Assembly: GCA_052171895.1 (NCBI GenBank)
Contig: JBQMRN010000001.1
Coordinates: 434,001-498,000, forward strand
Source: Arsenophonus sp052171895
Lineage (GTDB): Bacteria > Pseudomonadota > Gammaproteobacteria > Enterobacterales > Enterobacteriaceae
Direction: 5' to 3'
Length of the DNA stretch: 64,000 bases
Each line of letters starts with the position of its first letter. Within the stretch, counting starts at the first letter, position 1. This document shows positions 21,630 through 31,904 of the stretch, in pieces. A program made the translations under genes and the position numbers. Below the pieces are notes generated by a model. It had not been told where the DNA came from and did no database searches. It worked only from the letters and a program-made list of their open reading frames with translations.

Positions 21630-23046
21630 GAGTTATGCTCATTTCTTGTATATGTGGTTTTAGAGATGTTGGCGTATTCTTGTGATTGATTTCGTGTATG
21701 ATTTCAACAATAGATAGATGATATGCCATGAAAAATCTACCATACAGGTAGATATCAGTGAAACTAGATATTAGCTGTGAGATCCCTTGCATGAACTTAT
21801 TTGTAAGGCTGCCAGGCAGCTGATAGCCACTGCCGCATTTGAATGTTGAGGTCAAAACTCTATGCTGCAACAAGATGTTGCACGCAGCCTTGTCGACACT
21901 GCCGTTTATGCCATCGTCCATAATAATTATTTACCACAGCTAACTATACAGACTGATAGTTGTGATGTTGAGATTAAAGTGCCTAAGGTCAGGGATTACA
22001 GCAGCAATAAAATATGTTTTAAGAGCTTATTGCTAGCGCCTTATCTAAAGCGTGCAAAAGCGTGAAAAGTTGCTACCATAGCATGGTAGCAGTACCGCGC
22101 TAGGCCCTATTCAGGAGTGATTTTTACAAAGCTCTAGTAGGGGTTTTATCGGTGAAAAAGCACATGCTTCTCTTTTGCCAGTACAAGCAAACTAAAACAG
22201 CAATGCCTTAAAGAGCACAGACAATAGTGCCTGCGTAATTTAAGCGATACGCGTTACGTTTATTTCTTTGCCAATGGGATTGATAGTCCTCTAAGGCAAT
22301 AGGATCGCCTTTGTCTGCTAGTCATTATTGGCGTTACTGAACATGGACGTAAGGAGTTTGTTACGATCTAAGATAGTTATCGAGAGTCAAAAGCAAAACT
22401 TGGCGAACTTCTCAATGGCCTATGATGGAGTGGTTTAACCGTATCTCCTAGGCTTGCTAGGGGAAACGGTGTCCTATGTTTTTTAGCATAGAATGGCAAA
22501 GATATTCCCAGATATGCAGCACCAACGAATGCTATTGGGTACACAAAACAGCTAATGTGCTGGTTTACATGTAAACGAAAGTTAAAGCTGAGTTGCGGCA
22601 GGTCTGGCTAGCAGAGAGAAATGATGCCGCTTAAAGCCATTGATATTTTATTGGTAATGTTTTTAGTGAAGTATCCTGCAGCGATGAAGAAGCTGAAAAA
22701 AGATCGAGAAGAATTGCTGGCACTCTACGACTTCCCGTCAGAGCAGTAGGGGTCACAATAAGAATGACAAATCCAATTGAATCGGTTTTTACGATAGTGT
22801 GAGGCTACTAATCCGATGTGCGAAGAACTATAATTAAAGAAAAACAACCCTTTCAATGGTATTTATTGGGTGCTAGAGTCTGTTTAGAAAAGCTGGAATC
22901 GGCTAAGGGGTTTTTGACCTGCTCTGACCTCCTTGGTGGGAAACAATGTCTAATTTAAGGATGGAGAAGAAGATTCATAAAGGATTAGAGCGTGAGTGTA
23001 GCCTGTGACTCCCATGACCGTCATACATCAGATTTACTAATAACTC
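21630..23046 (+). mobile_element. IS256-family remnant, copy 5 (full length)
   Basis: A 1.42-kb element from GAGTTATGCTCATTTCTTGT to AGATTTACTAATAACTC. Relatively well preserved coding pieces include QLTIQTDSCDVEIKVPKVRD and the KYPAAMKKLKKDREELLALYDF C-terminal region. Several frameshifts remain. It truncates yfbS on its left and abuts a tail-fibre remnant on its right. Confidence 0.88.
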
Positions 23047-23541
23047 TTCGGAAACCTCCATGTAAGCCAATCAGTGCATATTGCCGATAACAATTCAGGA
23101 GTACGAGCTAATGGTGACGGCAAGGTGGTATTTTATGCCAATAATATAAAAGTTGGAGACTGGAGTAATATCAGTCTCCATTGGCTTAGGGAATGCTGAA
23201 GTTGATGGCACGAATTAATACCTATAGCAATTTGCATATCTCATGGGGTGTGCAATAACCGCTGTTTATTAAAAAATGGTGATGTTCATTAGGCAATTAT
23301 TTGGAAGGAAATCTTAGTGGATGGCTTAATAATACCTTTCTGCCTAATATTTAATTGTGGCATAGGGAATATGCAAGAAGTTAAGATATAGCGAGGGCCG
23401 GGTGTGGTTATCGTGATGAGGCTACTGCATGTGATTACAGGTATAATTAATTTTAATACTGATGAATATCCTAATTCTGTTTAGCGGCGTATCATACAAA
23501 AAATATCAATGGTAACTGAATAAATGTGTGGTTCATCTGAT
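23047..23541 (+). pseudogene. Prophage tail-fibre protein, C-terminal remnant (copy 1)
   Basis: Broken-frame translation gives ANGDGKVVFYANNIKVGDW, NISLHWL, AEVDGTN, then HVITGIINFNTDEYPNSV and KINGN.INVWFI at the end. This is typical of the C-termini of P2/Mu-like side tail fibres. A diverged second copy lies at 60.7-61.2 kb. The N-terminal part is absent (IS256 lies immediately upstream). The family assignment is from recognition, not a search. Confidence 0.6.
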
Positions 23542-24012
23542 GAAAATATTAAAAATATTATGGGATTATCGTAGTGATTTTTATGAAAAAACACTAGAAG
23601 TGTTTCTGTTGGTGCGATTTTCTTATATCTGAAAATGGTCAGGAGACCGTATGAATACAAAAAAACTTTTCAGGCAAAGACGATGAAAGTTGAGTATGAA
23701 GACAACAGGTAATACGCTCAATTAGTTATAAAACATCAGCGGCTTTTATCATTGATGTAGCAATACAGCATATAGTAGTAGTATTAGAATGGCTTAAAGA
23801 GGTTGGCCATAACTGAATAATGGTATTTTATCCATACTCAGCTTCTTCCTCGCTGCTCCACAGAAGATGAACTGAAGGAGTAAATTACGCATAAGCGAGA
23901 TTATCTACTTGAACATGCTGGAAAATTTATAGCACCGTTGTAGGATATGCTTCAGATCTCGATATAGCCATAGAATCTAAAAAGGCCTCATTGGTGGCCT
24001 GGGGAAATATGT
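23542..24012 (+). pseudogene. Tail-fibre assembly protein (Tfa-like), pseudogene, copy 1
   Basis: Pieces KTFQAKTMKVEYEDN, DYLLEHAGKFIAPL and a SKKASLVAW-like end match the tail-fibre assembly (Tfa/gpG) family and its second copy at 61.2-61.8 kb. The C-terminus is cut by the IS1595 copy starting at about 24013. It follows the tail-fibre remnant directly, as in tailed phages. Confidence 0.6.
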
Positions 24013-24958
24013 TATGTTGGCAAAGGTTGTTGGTAGAAATCCATTCTACTGATGAAGAATTTTTACTATAGAGGTTGCCATGAAAAAGCAAACAGTCATA
24101 CAGATCAAAGAGACTCTTTCCTCACTCCTTGCCACCAATAGAGCTAGATCTCATTAATTTGTTCGGTAACAATCTATCAGATGATCTTGATTCATACATT
24201 AAATCAACTCGTGATACTTTATCCTTGCCATATTATCACACTAAATATGTTATTCGCTGGAGGATAAATTCATTAGGGTTATAGTGATATATCGTAGCAA
24301 AATTCACGATTGCAGGAAAAAATTTAATAATCTTACTGTGAAGTCCTATGGAGAAACTAGATCATCATAAGGTAAATGATTTAGTTATCTGCATGTATGT
24401 TGAATAGATTGATTTTAAGTGAGTCAGCTAAACAAATAGGCATTGATTTAAAAACAGAGTTTAGATATGGTGCGTCAGTGTTTCTTTGTTTCATCGGTGA
24501 CAGCTAACATAAATGTATTAAGTACTATTGTTGAAGTCGATGAAACATTTTTCTTTGAATCCTTTAAAGGGAAGCGTTATATTCCAATATAGGAAAGCTA
24601 GAAAATACTAGAGAGGAAGAGATAAAATGAAAGAACGAATCGCATGGTCTTAATCGCCAGAGATCGACAAAGTCATGTAAGCAATGAGATTCTTGAAGAC
24701 TTTAATGCAGAGTGTGTTAGGCGTTTTCTTGAGCCTATCATCGATAAAGAATCTATCCTTTTATCGGATGAAGCTAAATGCTATGAAACCTTTGCCTGCG
24801 AGTATGAAATTAGTGAGAATTACCTAATAAGGTAAGATAATCAGAGAGTTATTAGTAAGGAATTTCATATTTAATATATTAGTTAATTAAAATGATGGCT
24901 GAGTAGCTTCAGCTTCCATGGTGTGTAGGGTCCCCGGTTTTATTTACCGAATTATCTA
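24013..24958 (+). mobile_element. IS1595-family remnant truncating atpC of copy 1
   Basis: This starts with the terminal repeat (TTGGCAAAGGTTGTTGG) and carries the best-preserved ISXO2-type transposase of the window. A 63-codon open piece at 24644-24832 contains VLIARDRQSHVSNEIL and FLEPIIDKESILLSDEAKCYE. It is preceded by the VEVDETFFFESFKGKR block (catalytic DE). Its 3' end is cut just where the atpC remnant begins. Confidence 0.85.
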
Positions 24959-25127
24959 GCAAAGTCATAGGCATACTAGGCTTAATGGCACTTAGCAGTA
25001 ATATATATTGAGGATATATTACTATGCTCCCCTCATTTGCTGCATATATCTATCAGCTTGATTTTCTGGAGAAGACCGTCAAACATGTGCTTTTTAACAC
25101 TTATCAAATAAGATTGGTAAATCATTG
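24959..25127 (-). pseudogene. atpC: atpC (epsilon), copy 1, truncated pseudogene
   Basis: About 170 bp align with the first third of the intact atpC of copy 2 (shared GCCGTCAAACAT, GGCTTAATGGCACTTAGCAG and the CAACATTATAAATTTTT leader). No start codon context or frame survives. IS1595 removed the rest of the gene. Epsilon must come from copy 2. Confidence 0.8.
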
Positions 25128-25155
25128 TAGGCATATTAATCTCCAATCAGCAACA

Positions 25156-26538
25156 TTATAAATTTTTTGATTTTTCTAGCGCTTCTTTGATAGAACCTAC
25201 CATATAAAACGCTTGCTCGGGTAGATGATCATAATCACCATTCAAAATGCCTTTAAAGCCATGGATAGTATCTTTTAAAGAAACAAATTTTCCCGGTGAA
25301 CCGGTAAAAACTTCAGCTACAAAAAATGGTTGAGATAGGAAGCGCTGAATTTTACGAGCGCGTGCAACAAGCAATTTATCTTCTTCAGACAGCTCATCCA
25401 TTCCTAGAATAGCAATGATATCTTTCAATTCTTGATAACGCTGCAAAATAGACTGAATATTACGTGCTACATCGTAGTGCTCTTGTTCTACAATCAATGG
25501 ATCAAGTTGACGACTTGTTGAATTCAATGGATCAACAGCAGGATAAATACCTAATGACGCAATTTGACGACTAAGAACAACTGTAGCATCCAAATGAGCA
25601 AAAGTAGTTGCTGGAGAAGGGTCTGTTAAATCATCAGCAGGAACATATACTGCCTGAACAGAGGTAATTGAACCGGCTTTAGTTGATGTGATACGCTCTT
25701 GCAATATACCCATTTCTTCTGCTAAGGTTGGTTGATAACCTACTGCTGAAGGCATACGACCTAGCAATGCCGATAGCTCTGTTCCTGCCAATGTATAGCG
25801 ATAGATGTTATCGATAAATAACAATACATTCCGACCTTCATCACGAAACTTTTCTGCAATTGTTAATCCTGTTAAAGCAACACGTAAACGGTTTCCAGGT
25901 GGTTCATTCATCTGACCATAAACTAGAGAAACTTTATCCAATACATTTGAATCTATCATTTCGTGATAAAAATCATTACCTTCACGAGTCCGCTCGCCGA
26001 CACCAGCAAATACCGAATAACCGGAATACTCAATCGCAATATTACGAATAAGTTCCATCATGTTTACTGTTTTACCAACACCAGCACCACCAAATAATCC
26101 TACTTTTCCACCTTTAGCAAATGGGCAAATAAGATCCATAACTTTGATACCGGTTTCAAGTAATTCCGTTGAATTAGATAAATCTTCATAATTTGGAGCA
26201 GCACGATGAATAGCCCAACGTTCTTTTTCACCAATCTCACCTTTCATGTCGATAGGATCACCTAATACATTCATGATTCGTCCTAATGTCGCTTTACCGA
26301 CTGGCACTTCGATTGGGTGAGCTAAATCAACAGCATCTAAACCACGTTTTAAACCATCAGAAGTTCCCATCGCGATGCAACGAACAACACCTCCACCTAA
26401 TTGCTGCTGAACTTCTAATATTAATTTTTCTTTACCATTCATTACCTCAAGTGCATCGTACACTTTTGGTACTGCATCTTGAGGAAATTGGACATCCAGT
26501 ACAGCGCCGATTACTTGGATAATCTTTCCAGTAGCCAT
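25156..26538 (-). CDS. atpD: ATP synthase subunit beta, copy 1 (the only intact beta)
   Basis: Beta is the catalytic subunit of F1, three per complex, synthesising ATP at the membrane-peripheral head. It has 460 residues, the E. coli length. Visible motifs are the Walker A GGAGVGKT near residue 150, GERTREGNDFYHEM (catalytic Glu and surroundings), LLFIDNIYRYT (Walker B), ALLGRMPSAVGYQPTLAEEMG (DELSEED-contacting face), GMDELSEEDK itself, and the C-terminus EKSKNL. The equivalent gene in copy 2 is frameshifted, so this one must supply beta. It lies downstream of ruined atpA and atpG in its own operon copy. Confidence 0.97.
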   Translation of the reverse strand: MATGKIIQVIGAVLDVQFPQDAVPKVYDALEVMNGKEKLILEVQQQLGGGVVRCIAMGTSDGLKRGLDAVDLAHPIEVPVGKATLGRIMNVLGDPIDMKGEIGEKERWAIHRAAPNYEDLSNSTELLETGIKVMDLICPFAKGGKVGLFGGAGVGKTVNMMELIRNIAIEYSGYSVFAGVGERTREGNDFYHEMIDSNVLDKVSLVYGQMNEPPGNRLRVALTGLTIAEKFRDEGRNVLLFIDNIYRYTLAGTELSALLGRMPSAVGYQPTLAEEMGILQERITSTKAGSITSVQAVYVPADDLTDPSPATTFAHLDATVVLSRQIASLGIYPAVDPLNSTSRQLDPLIVEQEHYDVARNIQSILQRYQELKDIIAILGMDELSEEDKLLVARARKIQRFLSQPFFVAEVFTGSPGKFVSLKDTIHGFKGILNGDYDHLPEQAFYMVGSIKEALEKSKNL

Positions 26539-26570
26539 CTTGAATCCTCTACGTAATTCGTAAACCTAGC

Positions 26571-27472
26571 CATTAAACTGAGGTAGCTCCCGAAACTATT
26601 TCGCTAAGTTCTTGAGTAATGTGCTGGTTTGACGAGCCTTATTGTAAATAAACTGCAACTTCTTGATCAGCTTACCACCATTATCAGCAGGTGCTTTCAT
26701 TGTTGCTACCATTCAAAAGCAGCCTTTTTCACTAGCTAAGTTTTCAACGATGCTCTAATAAACTAGTGATTCGATATAACGATGAAAGAAGGTATCTACT
26801 AGTATCTCTTCGATTAGGTTTATATAAATAATCCAAATATTTCTTTTTTAAAATCGCATCATCACTCGTATGTAGAGGCAATAATTGAGTAATCGTTGGT
26901 ACTTGAGTCATTGTATTAACAAATTGAGTCATTGTATTAACAAATTTATTAGTTATCAGAAATAACTTATCTATATGTCATTCATCATATGCTTCTAGCA
27001 TAATTTTATGTGTCCAATAAAATCAGACAGAGATGGATCATATCTTGCATATCTGTTACTTGAATAACAATATTACTACCAAGAGCATTAAATAATGAAA
27101 CTGCTTTAGAAGCAATTAATGCCAGTTCAATCTGAACACTTTTATCAATTCATGTTTTCATTTCTATTAGTAATTTTTAAATAAATTAATATTTAAGCCA
27201 CCACATAAACCACGGTCAATTAAAACAATTAAATAACCAATACGTTTAACATCATGCTCTTTAAGATATAGATCTTTATATTCTAGATTACTTAATGTTA
27301 AGTGACCAATTACACTACATATAGTTTCTACATAAGTATGACTAACTAGCATACGCTCTTGTATTTTTTGCATTTTAGATGCGGCGAGCATCTCTCTCCC
27401 ATCGCTTTAGTGATCTTCTATGTATTTTGTACACTACGGATCTTAGAAGTATCTCTTTTGCGTCCGCTATTT
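26571..27472 (-). pseudogene. atpG: atpG (gamma), copy 1, pseudogene
   Basis: This aligns end to end with the intact atpG of copy 2. Readable pieces are LAASKMQKIQERMLVSHTYVE, VIGHLTLSNLEYKDLYLKE and IDRGLCGGLNINLF, then frameshifts. The start codon region is damaged (GTCCGC instead of GCCAT) and there are several indels and stops. Gamma must come from copy 2. Confidence 0.9.
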
Positions 27473-27484
27473 CTTAGCTTATCC

Positions 27485-27489
27485 TTATT
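27485..27489. other. Empty IS481 target site in atp copy 1
   Basis: A single TTATT in the atpA-atpG spacer of copy 1 matches the TTATT that flanks the IS481 remnant on both sides in copy 2 (40542-40546 and 41650-41654). The IS481 insertion therefore postdates the operon duplication. Confidence 0.7.
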
Positions 27490-27519
27490 AAACAAACCCT
27501 CTCAATAAAGGCCGAATAG

Positions 27520-29115
27520 AATTACCAGGATTTAGTTGCTTAAAAAATTAAAAAGGTATTTAACTTAGCTTTGATTTTATCGTTATATTTACCTGTCTGA
27601 TCAATTTCTTTCAGCAAGATAGAATACTCATGAGTAACATCAGCCAGCAATGACAATGACGTATTAAAATCACTAATTTTGGTAGTTCAACATCTTTTAG
27701 ATAACCAGGTTCAGCAGCAAATAAAGATAATACCTGCTGTGTAATTGATATTGCTGCGTACTGTTTCTATTTCAATAATTCAGTAACTTTCTCTTCATGG
27801 TAAGATGCTTACCTGTTGTATCATATAAATTAGAAGCAAATTCTAAAAATACAGCTAACCTAACTCGTGATACTGTGCTAAACGCAGTACGAATGTAACT
27901 AGATAATTTTTTGATAATCTTAGTTTAAGCAGCAAGACCGCCTACAAACATAATATTGATATTCCTAGATTAACGGCCAGGCACAAATACACCGTGCGAT
28001 TAAATAAGTTAGACTATAAGAAAATTTGTTTATCTGTAATTGAAATAAGATTAGTAGGTACACGAATGTAGAAACATCACCAGCTTGATGTTTCAATAAT
28101 CGGTAATGTTGCCGTTAATGAACCCGTCTTTTACCTTTGATTTCAGAATTAGTAAATTTTAACATATTCACCATTAACACAACACGCCAAGTACACACTC
28201 TCAAGTAAACAAGAATGAAGATAAAAAACATAACCAAGATAGCCATCACCTCTAGATGGAATGCCGCAACAATAGTAAAATTTGTCTATAAGCAATCGCT
28301 TGTTTAGCGATATTATCATAATCATAAATAATTAGCGTATCTTTGTCCCCATCCTCCTAAAATATTCCTGCATTGTACAGTCAGCATAAAAGCGAAACTA
28401 TTGTAATGCTGCAGATTTAGATACTGTACCAACATAACTATCGTATTATCGACATTGCCAATGGAGGGGGTTTCTTTTAATTTGAGTACCAGATTAATAA
28501 TAATTAAAAATTTTTGCTCAATTGCTCATAAATACATTTTGTTTCTGAATCAAGCTGTTTAATGTTGGCATCAACAGCTAATGCTGTTTTATCGGTTTTG
28601 TGCTCACCAATGATTAAGTCATCGATGACCACACGCCAGATAGGTATCCATAGCATCAACTTATTTATATCCTATTTCTACATGTTGATCAATCGATTAA
28701 CGATCAATAACGGCAGGTGTAATAACTTCAACACTAGAAAAACCGGCATGTTCAAAAGATCCTTTACCATCAATAGGTTCACCCAGGGTGTTAACAACTC
28801 ATTCAAGTAATCTTCTATCTAGAGATACTTCGAGAATATAACTTGTACACTTTACTTTCATACATTCGGCTAACTCTGCATATGGTCATATGACTAAAGT
28901 ACAAACTGAGTCATGCTATAAATTGAGTGCAATAGCTTGATGATTATCAGATAGTGCGATTATCTCACCTTAGATAATTTCAGCTAAACTGTGAATACGA
29001 ATGATCCCATCATTAACAGAAATAATTATACCTTCATTGTGAGTTTCACTCACTACATTAAACTGAGCAATACGTTGCTTGATCAGTTCACTGATTTCAC
29101 TGGAATTCAGTTGCA
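27520..29115 (-). pseudogene. atpA: atpA (alpha), copy 1, pseudogene
   Basis: This is full-length homology with the intact atpA of copy 2, but with dozens of substitutions, indels and stops. For example, the Walker A region reads with changes near 28600, and an inserted GGAGGGGG lies near 28463. No open frame longer than a few dozen codons is in the right phase. Alpha must come from copy 2. Confidence 0.92.
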
Positions 29116-29136
29116 TATGCTGTAATCTTCTTACTC

Positions 29137-29676
29137 CTAAAACTGCAAAACATTAGTTAAACGCTCAATACGCCCACGTACGCTACCATCAATAACTAGG
29201 TCTCCAGCGTGAATAATGAGTCCTGCGATAATAGAGTTATCAATTTTGCAATTCAGCTTAACTTTACACGATAAACGTTTTTCCATCGCTGCAGAAATTT
29301 TAAATTGCTGTTTTTTATTTAGCTCAGTAGCCGAAATAACGTTAATATCAACGGTTGACTCCAGGAAAGCGCGTAATTGAATGAATTGCTTCAAAATCTC
29401 TGGTAGCGTACTTAGACTTAGACGCTTATTTTCAGCCATAATGCGAATTAGATTTCGAACATGTTCATCGATTTCATCACCACAAATAGTGATAAATGTT
29501 TTTGCTAATGTTTCTGGTGCTATTGAACTAGAAAGCAGGTTACCTATTTGTTGATTACGGGTTGCTTCATCAATAAAAGTGAGCATATTTTGCCATTTAT
29601 CAATAACCTGATTTTCTACAGCAAAATCAAAAGCTGCTTTTGCATAGGGGCGAGCAAGCATAGTAATTTCAAACAT
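29137..29676 (-). CDS. atpH: ATP synthase subunit delta, copy 1 (the only intact delta)
   Basis: Delta caps F1 and ties it to the b-dimer peripheral stalk. It has about 179 residues from the ATG at 29676 (E. coli 177). I chose that start because MFEITMLARPYAKAAFDFA aligns with the family start and AGGA lies 10 nt upstream; another ATG 9 nt earlier has almost no spacing to the Shine-Dalgarno. Conserved C-terminal motifs KRLSCKVKLNCKIDNSIIAG and GDLVIDGSVRGRIERL are intact. The copy 2 atpH is broken. The gene follows atpF by 17 nt. Confidence 0.95.
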   Translation of the reverse strand: MFEITMLARPYAKAAFDFAVENQVIDKWQNMLTFIDEATRNQQIGNLLSSSIAPETLAKTFITICGDEIDEHVRNLIRIMAENKRLSLSTLPEILKQFIQLRAFLESTVDINVISATELNKKQQFKISAAMEKRLSCKVKLNCKIDNSIIAGLIIHAGDLVIDGSVRGRIERLTNVLQF

Positions 29677-29693
29677 AATACCCATTTCCTACT

Positions 29694-30164
29694 TTAAAGT
29701 TCTTTGACCAATTTATCAACGATTTTTCTATTAGTAGCTACATCAACGGAACGTTCAATTATTTTTTCTGCAGCTAAAATTGCTAACATAGCAACTTGTT
29801 TACGCAACTCTTCACGCGCACGCTTACGTTCAGCATTAATTTCAATTTGCGCCTGAGCAACGATCTTATTACGTTCACTTTCAGCTTCTACTTTAGCTTT
29901 TTCAATCATTTGAATTCGTTGTTTATTAGTTTGTTCAATAATAATTTGTGCTTCTACTTTTGCTTTTTTCAGTCGCTCTATCGCATCAGCTTTCGCTAAG
30001 TCCAAGTTTTTTTTAGCTCGTTCTGAAAAAGATAAACCGTCAGCAATTTCTTTTTGACGTTTTTCAATTGCCGCCATAATTGGTGGCCATATATACTTCA
30101 TACAAAACAAAACAAACAGCATAAATGCAATAACCTGGCCGAAGATTGTTGAATTAAAATTCAT
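29694..30164 (-). CDS. atpF: ATP synthase subunit b, copy 1 (the only intact b)
   Basis: Subunit b forms the membrane-anchored peripheral stalk (two per complex). It has 156 residues, the E. coli length. One N-terminal transmembrane segment (FGQVIAFMLFVLFCMKYIWPP) is followed by a long charged helix (KRQKEIADGLSFSERAKKNL ... AERKRAREELRKQ) and ends DKLVKEL. Start ATG 30164 has AAGG about 9 nt upstream. The copy 2 atpF is frameshifted, so b comes from here, next to delta, its binding partner. Confidence 0.96.
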   Translation of the reverse strand: MNFNSTIFGQVIAFMLFVLFCMKYIWPPIMAAIEKRQKEIADGLSFSERAKKNLDLAKADAIERLKKAKVEAQIIIEQTNKQRIQMIEKAKVEAESERNKIVAQAQIEINAERKRAREELRKQVAMLAILAAEKIIERSVDVATNRKIVDKLVKEL

Positions 30165-30223
30165 CACACAATACCTTTTTAAAAATTAACATATTAATGT
30201 TCTTTCTAATTTTGCTTGTGTTA

Positions 30224-30474
30224 TCAAGCAACTGCGAATATCAGATTTAGTCTAAAGCCAACAGTAATCATCGAAATTGGATTAACTAAGGCCATAATAA
30301 TAAAGAACTGCGTACGTAATGGAGGAATCAAATTGGCTGACGAGCAGCATCTTCTGAAGGTTTTTCCATTAAGGATAGCAATATCAATTGCAGCATCAAT
30401 CGCTGTTAATCAATATCCCATAATTACAGTGGCATCCATCATGTATAGCAGATCCATATTTATGTTTTTCATGA
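30224..30474 (-). pseudogene. atpE: atpE (subunit c), copy 1, pseudogene with Asp61 lost
   Basis: This aligns along the whole length of the intact 79-residue AtpE of copy 2. Here the proton-carrying motif GLVDAIPM has become ALVNPISM, replacing the essential Asp61 by Asn. There is also an internal stop after MGY, and a short frameshifted segment replaces GKFLEGAARQPDL. It cannot make a working c-ring. Confidence 0.92.
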
Positions 30475-30522
30475 CAGTCTCCAGTTTGTTTTAGTTAAAA
30501 AATTTATTAATAAATTGAAATT

Positions 30523-31330
30523 AATGTTCTTCTGACGCCATTGATAAATAAACGATAGTTAAAACTGTAAAAATAAAAGCTTGTGAGGTAATAATCAATA
30601 TATGGAAAATCACCCAGGGTAAGTTAAGTATTCACTGAGGCCAGCAAGATAACAAAGCCGCAGTAAGAATGAAGATGAATTTACCTGCATACATATTAGC
30701 AAATAACCGTAAACTTAGAGATACTATCGGTTTAGACAGTAGGTTAACATCTTCCAGAATCAAATTGATAGGATTAAAAATAGGATGATTGAATGGTTGT
30801 AAAGTTAATTCTTTCGTAAATTCACTTAATCCTTTCATTTTAATTGTATAGAAAATGATCATGATAAATACACCAATCGCCATTGAGATAGTAAGGCTTA
30901 CATCTGCGGTTAGAAAAACAGGCAATGCAGATAAACCTAGGTAATGTTCTCCTATATAGATAGGGAAGTAAATCGATTAGTAACAAATTCATGGTATTCA
31001 ATACCAACACCTAAACAAACAGCGTTAAAACTAAAAGTGCAATGACTCTTCCTTTACCATGATATATATCACGAATGGTATTATCGACATAATCGATGGG
31101 CATTCCTATTACAATTTGCAATTTACCAGGTACGCCGCTGCTTATATTAACGGTAATTTTTCTAAAGAGCCACAAGAAAATAATTCCAAGGATACAGAAA
31201 AACGAGTTAATATTTAACGTTTAAAACGTTGGATCATTATGATTATGGAGATTAACTAATTTGAAGGTATGCAGGTCTAATTGAAGATTATTTAGATGGT
31301 GTCCTATATAATTTTCTGCAGTCTTCATTT
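30523..31330 (-). pseudogene. atpB: atpB (subunit a), copy 1, pseudogene
   Basis: A 97-codon open fragment (30632-30925) reads DVSLTISMAIGVFI ... MKGLSEFTKELTLQPFNHPI ... SLRLFANMYAGKFIFI. That is the middle of subunit a, with changes at conserved positions (LFGNMYAGEL has become LFANMYAGKF). The N- and C-terminal parts are in other frames with stops. Copy 2 supplies subunit a. Confidence 0.92.
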
Positions 31331-31384
31331 TTCTGAAGCAGAAATGATGTCTTTTACCATTTTGTTGTTTTAAAATATTCACTA

Positions 31385-31645
31385 TTTAGTTACAACTGGT
31401 GTAATGATGTGAATAATCAACATACCTAAATAGGTAAAATCTAATTGTATAAATTCTGCTTTTAATATACCTAAAGCAATTATCAATATAGTTATCGCTA
31501 TAATAATTTTTACTCCTTCATCAATAGTAAAAAACTATGCAATGTGAATAGGAAGTGTCTTTTTTATTGCCTTTTATTTTTGATAAGATATTAATAGCAT
31601 AAATAAACTATTGATATAATTAACATGCGAATCCATTTGTAAAAG
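31385..31645 (-). pseudogene. atpI: atpI, copy 1, pseudogene
   Basis: This aligns with the atpI remnant of copy 2: the C-terminal FTYLGMLIIHIITPVVTK-type end is near 31390. Upstream a SVE-stop-SLSAF piece is recognisable as the FWGVSA region of AtpI with the Trp codon turned into a stop. Frameshifted. AtpI is a non-essential assembly factor, so its loss in both copies is tolerable. Confidence 0.7.
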
Positions 31646-31904
31646 CAGATAAGCTCTATTCTACACTATTTATATAAAATTATACTAAGGATTACAAACG
31701 CCACATTAACTAAAATAACAACACTTTTAAAGTAATTTTAGCATTGTAGAGACTACAGAGATAACTCTTATATTCTCCCAGTATTTTAAACCTTAAATTG
31801 CTGAGTGCGTATAAAACCGCTTTTGCTCAAGAGGAGTATCAAGAAATAAAAATCCATAAATTATATGCCAATTAAAATGAATTTAATCTAGTAAGTGTAA
31901 GTAG

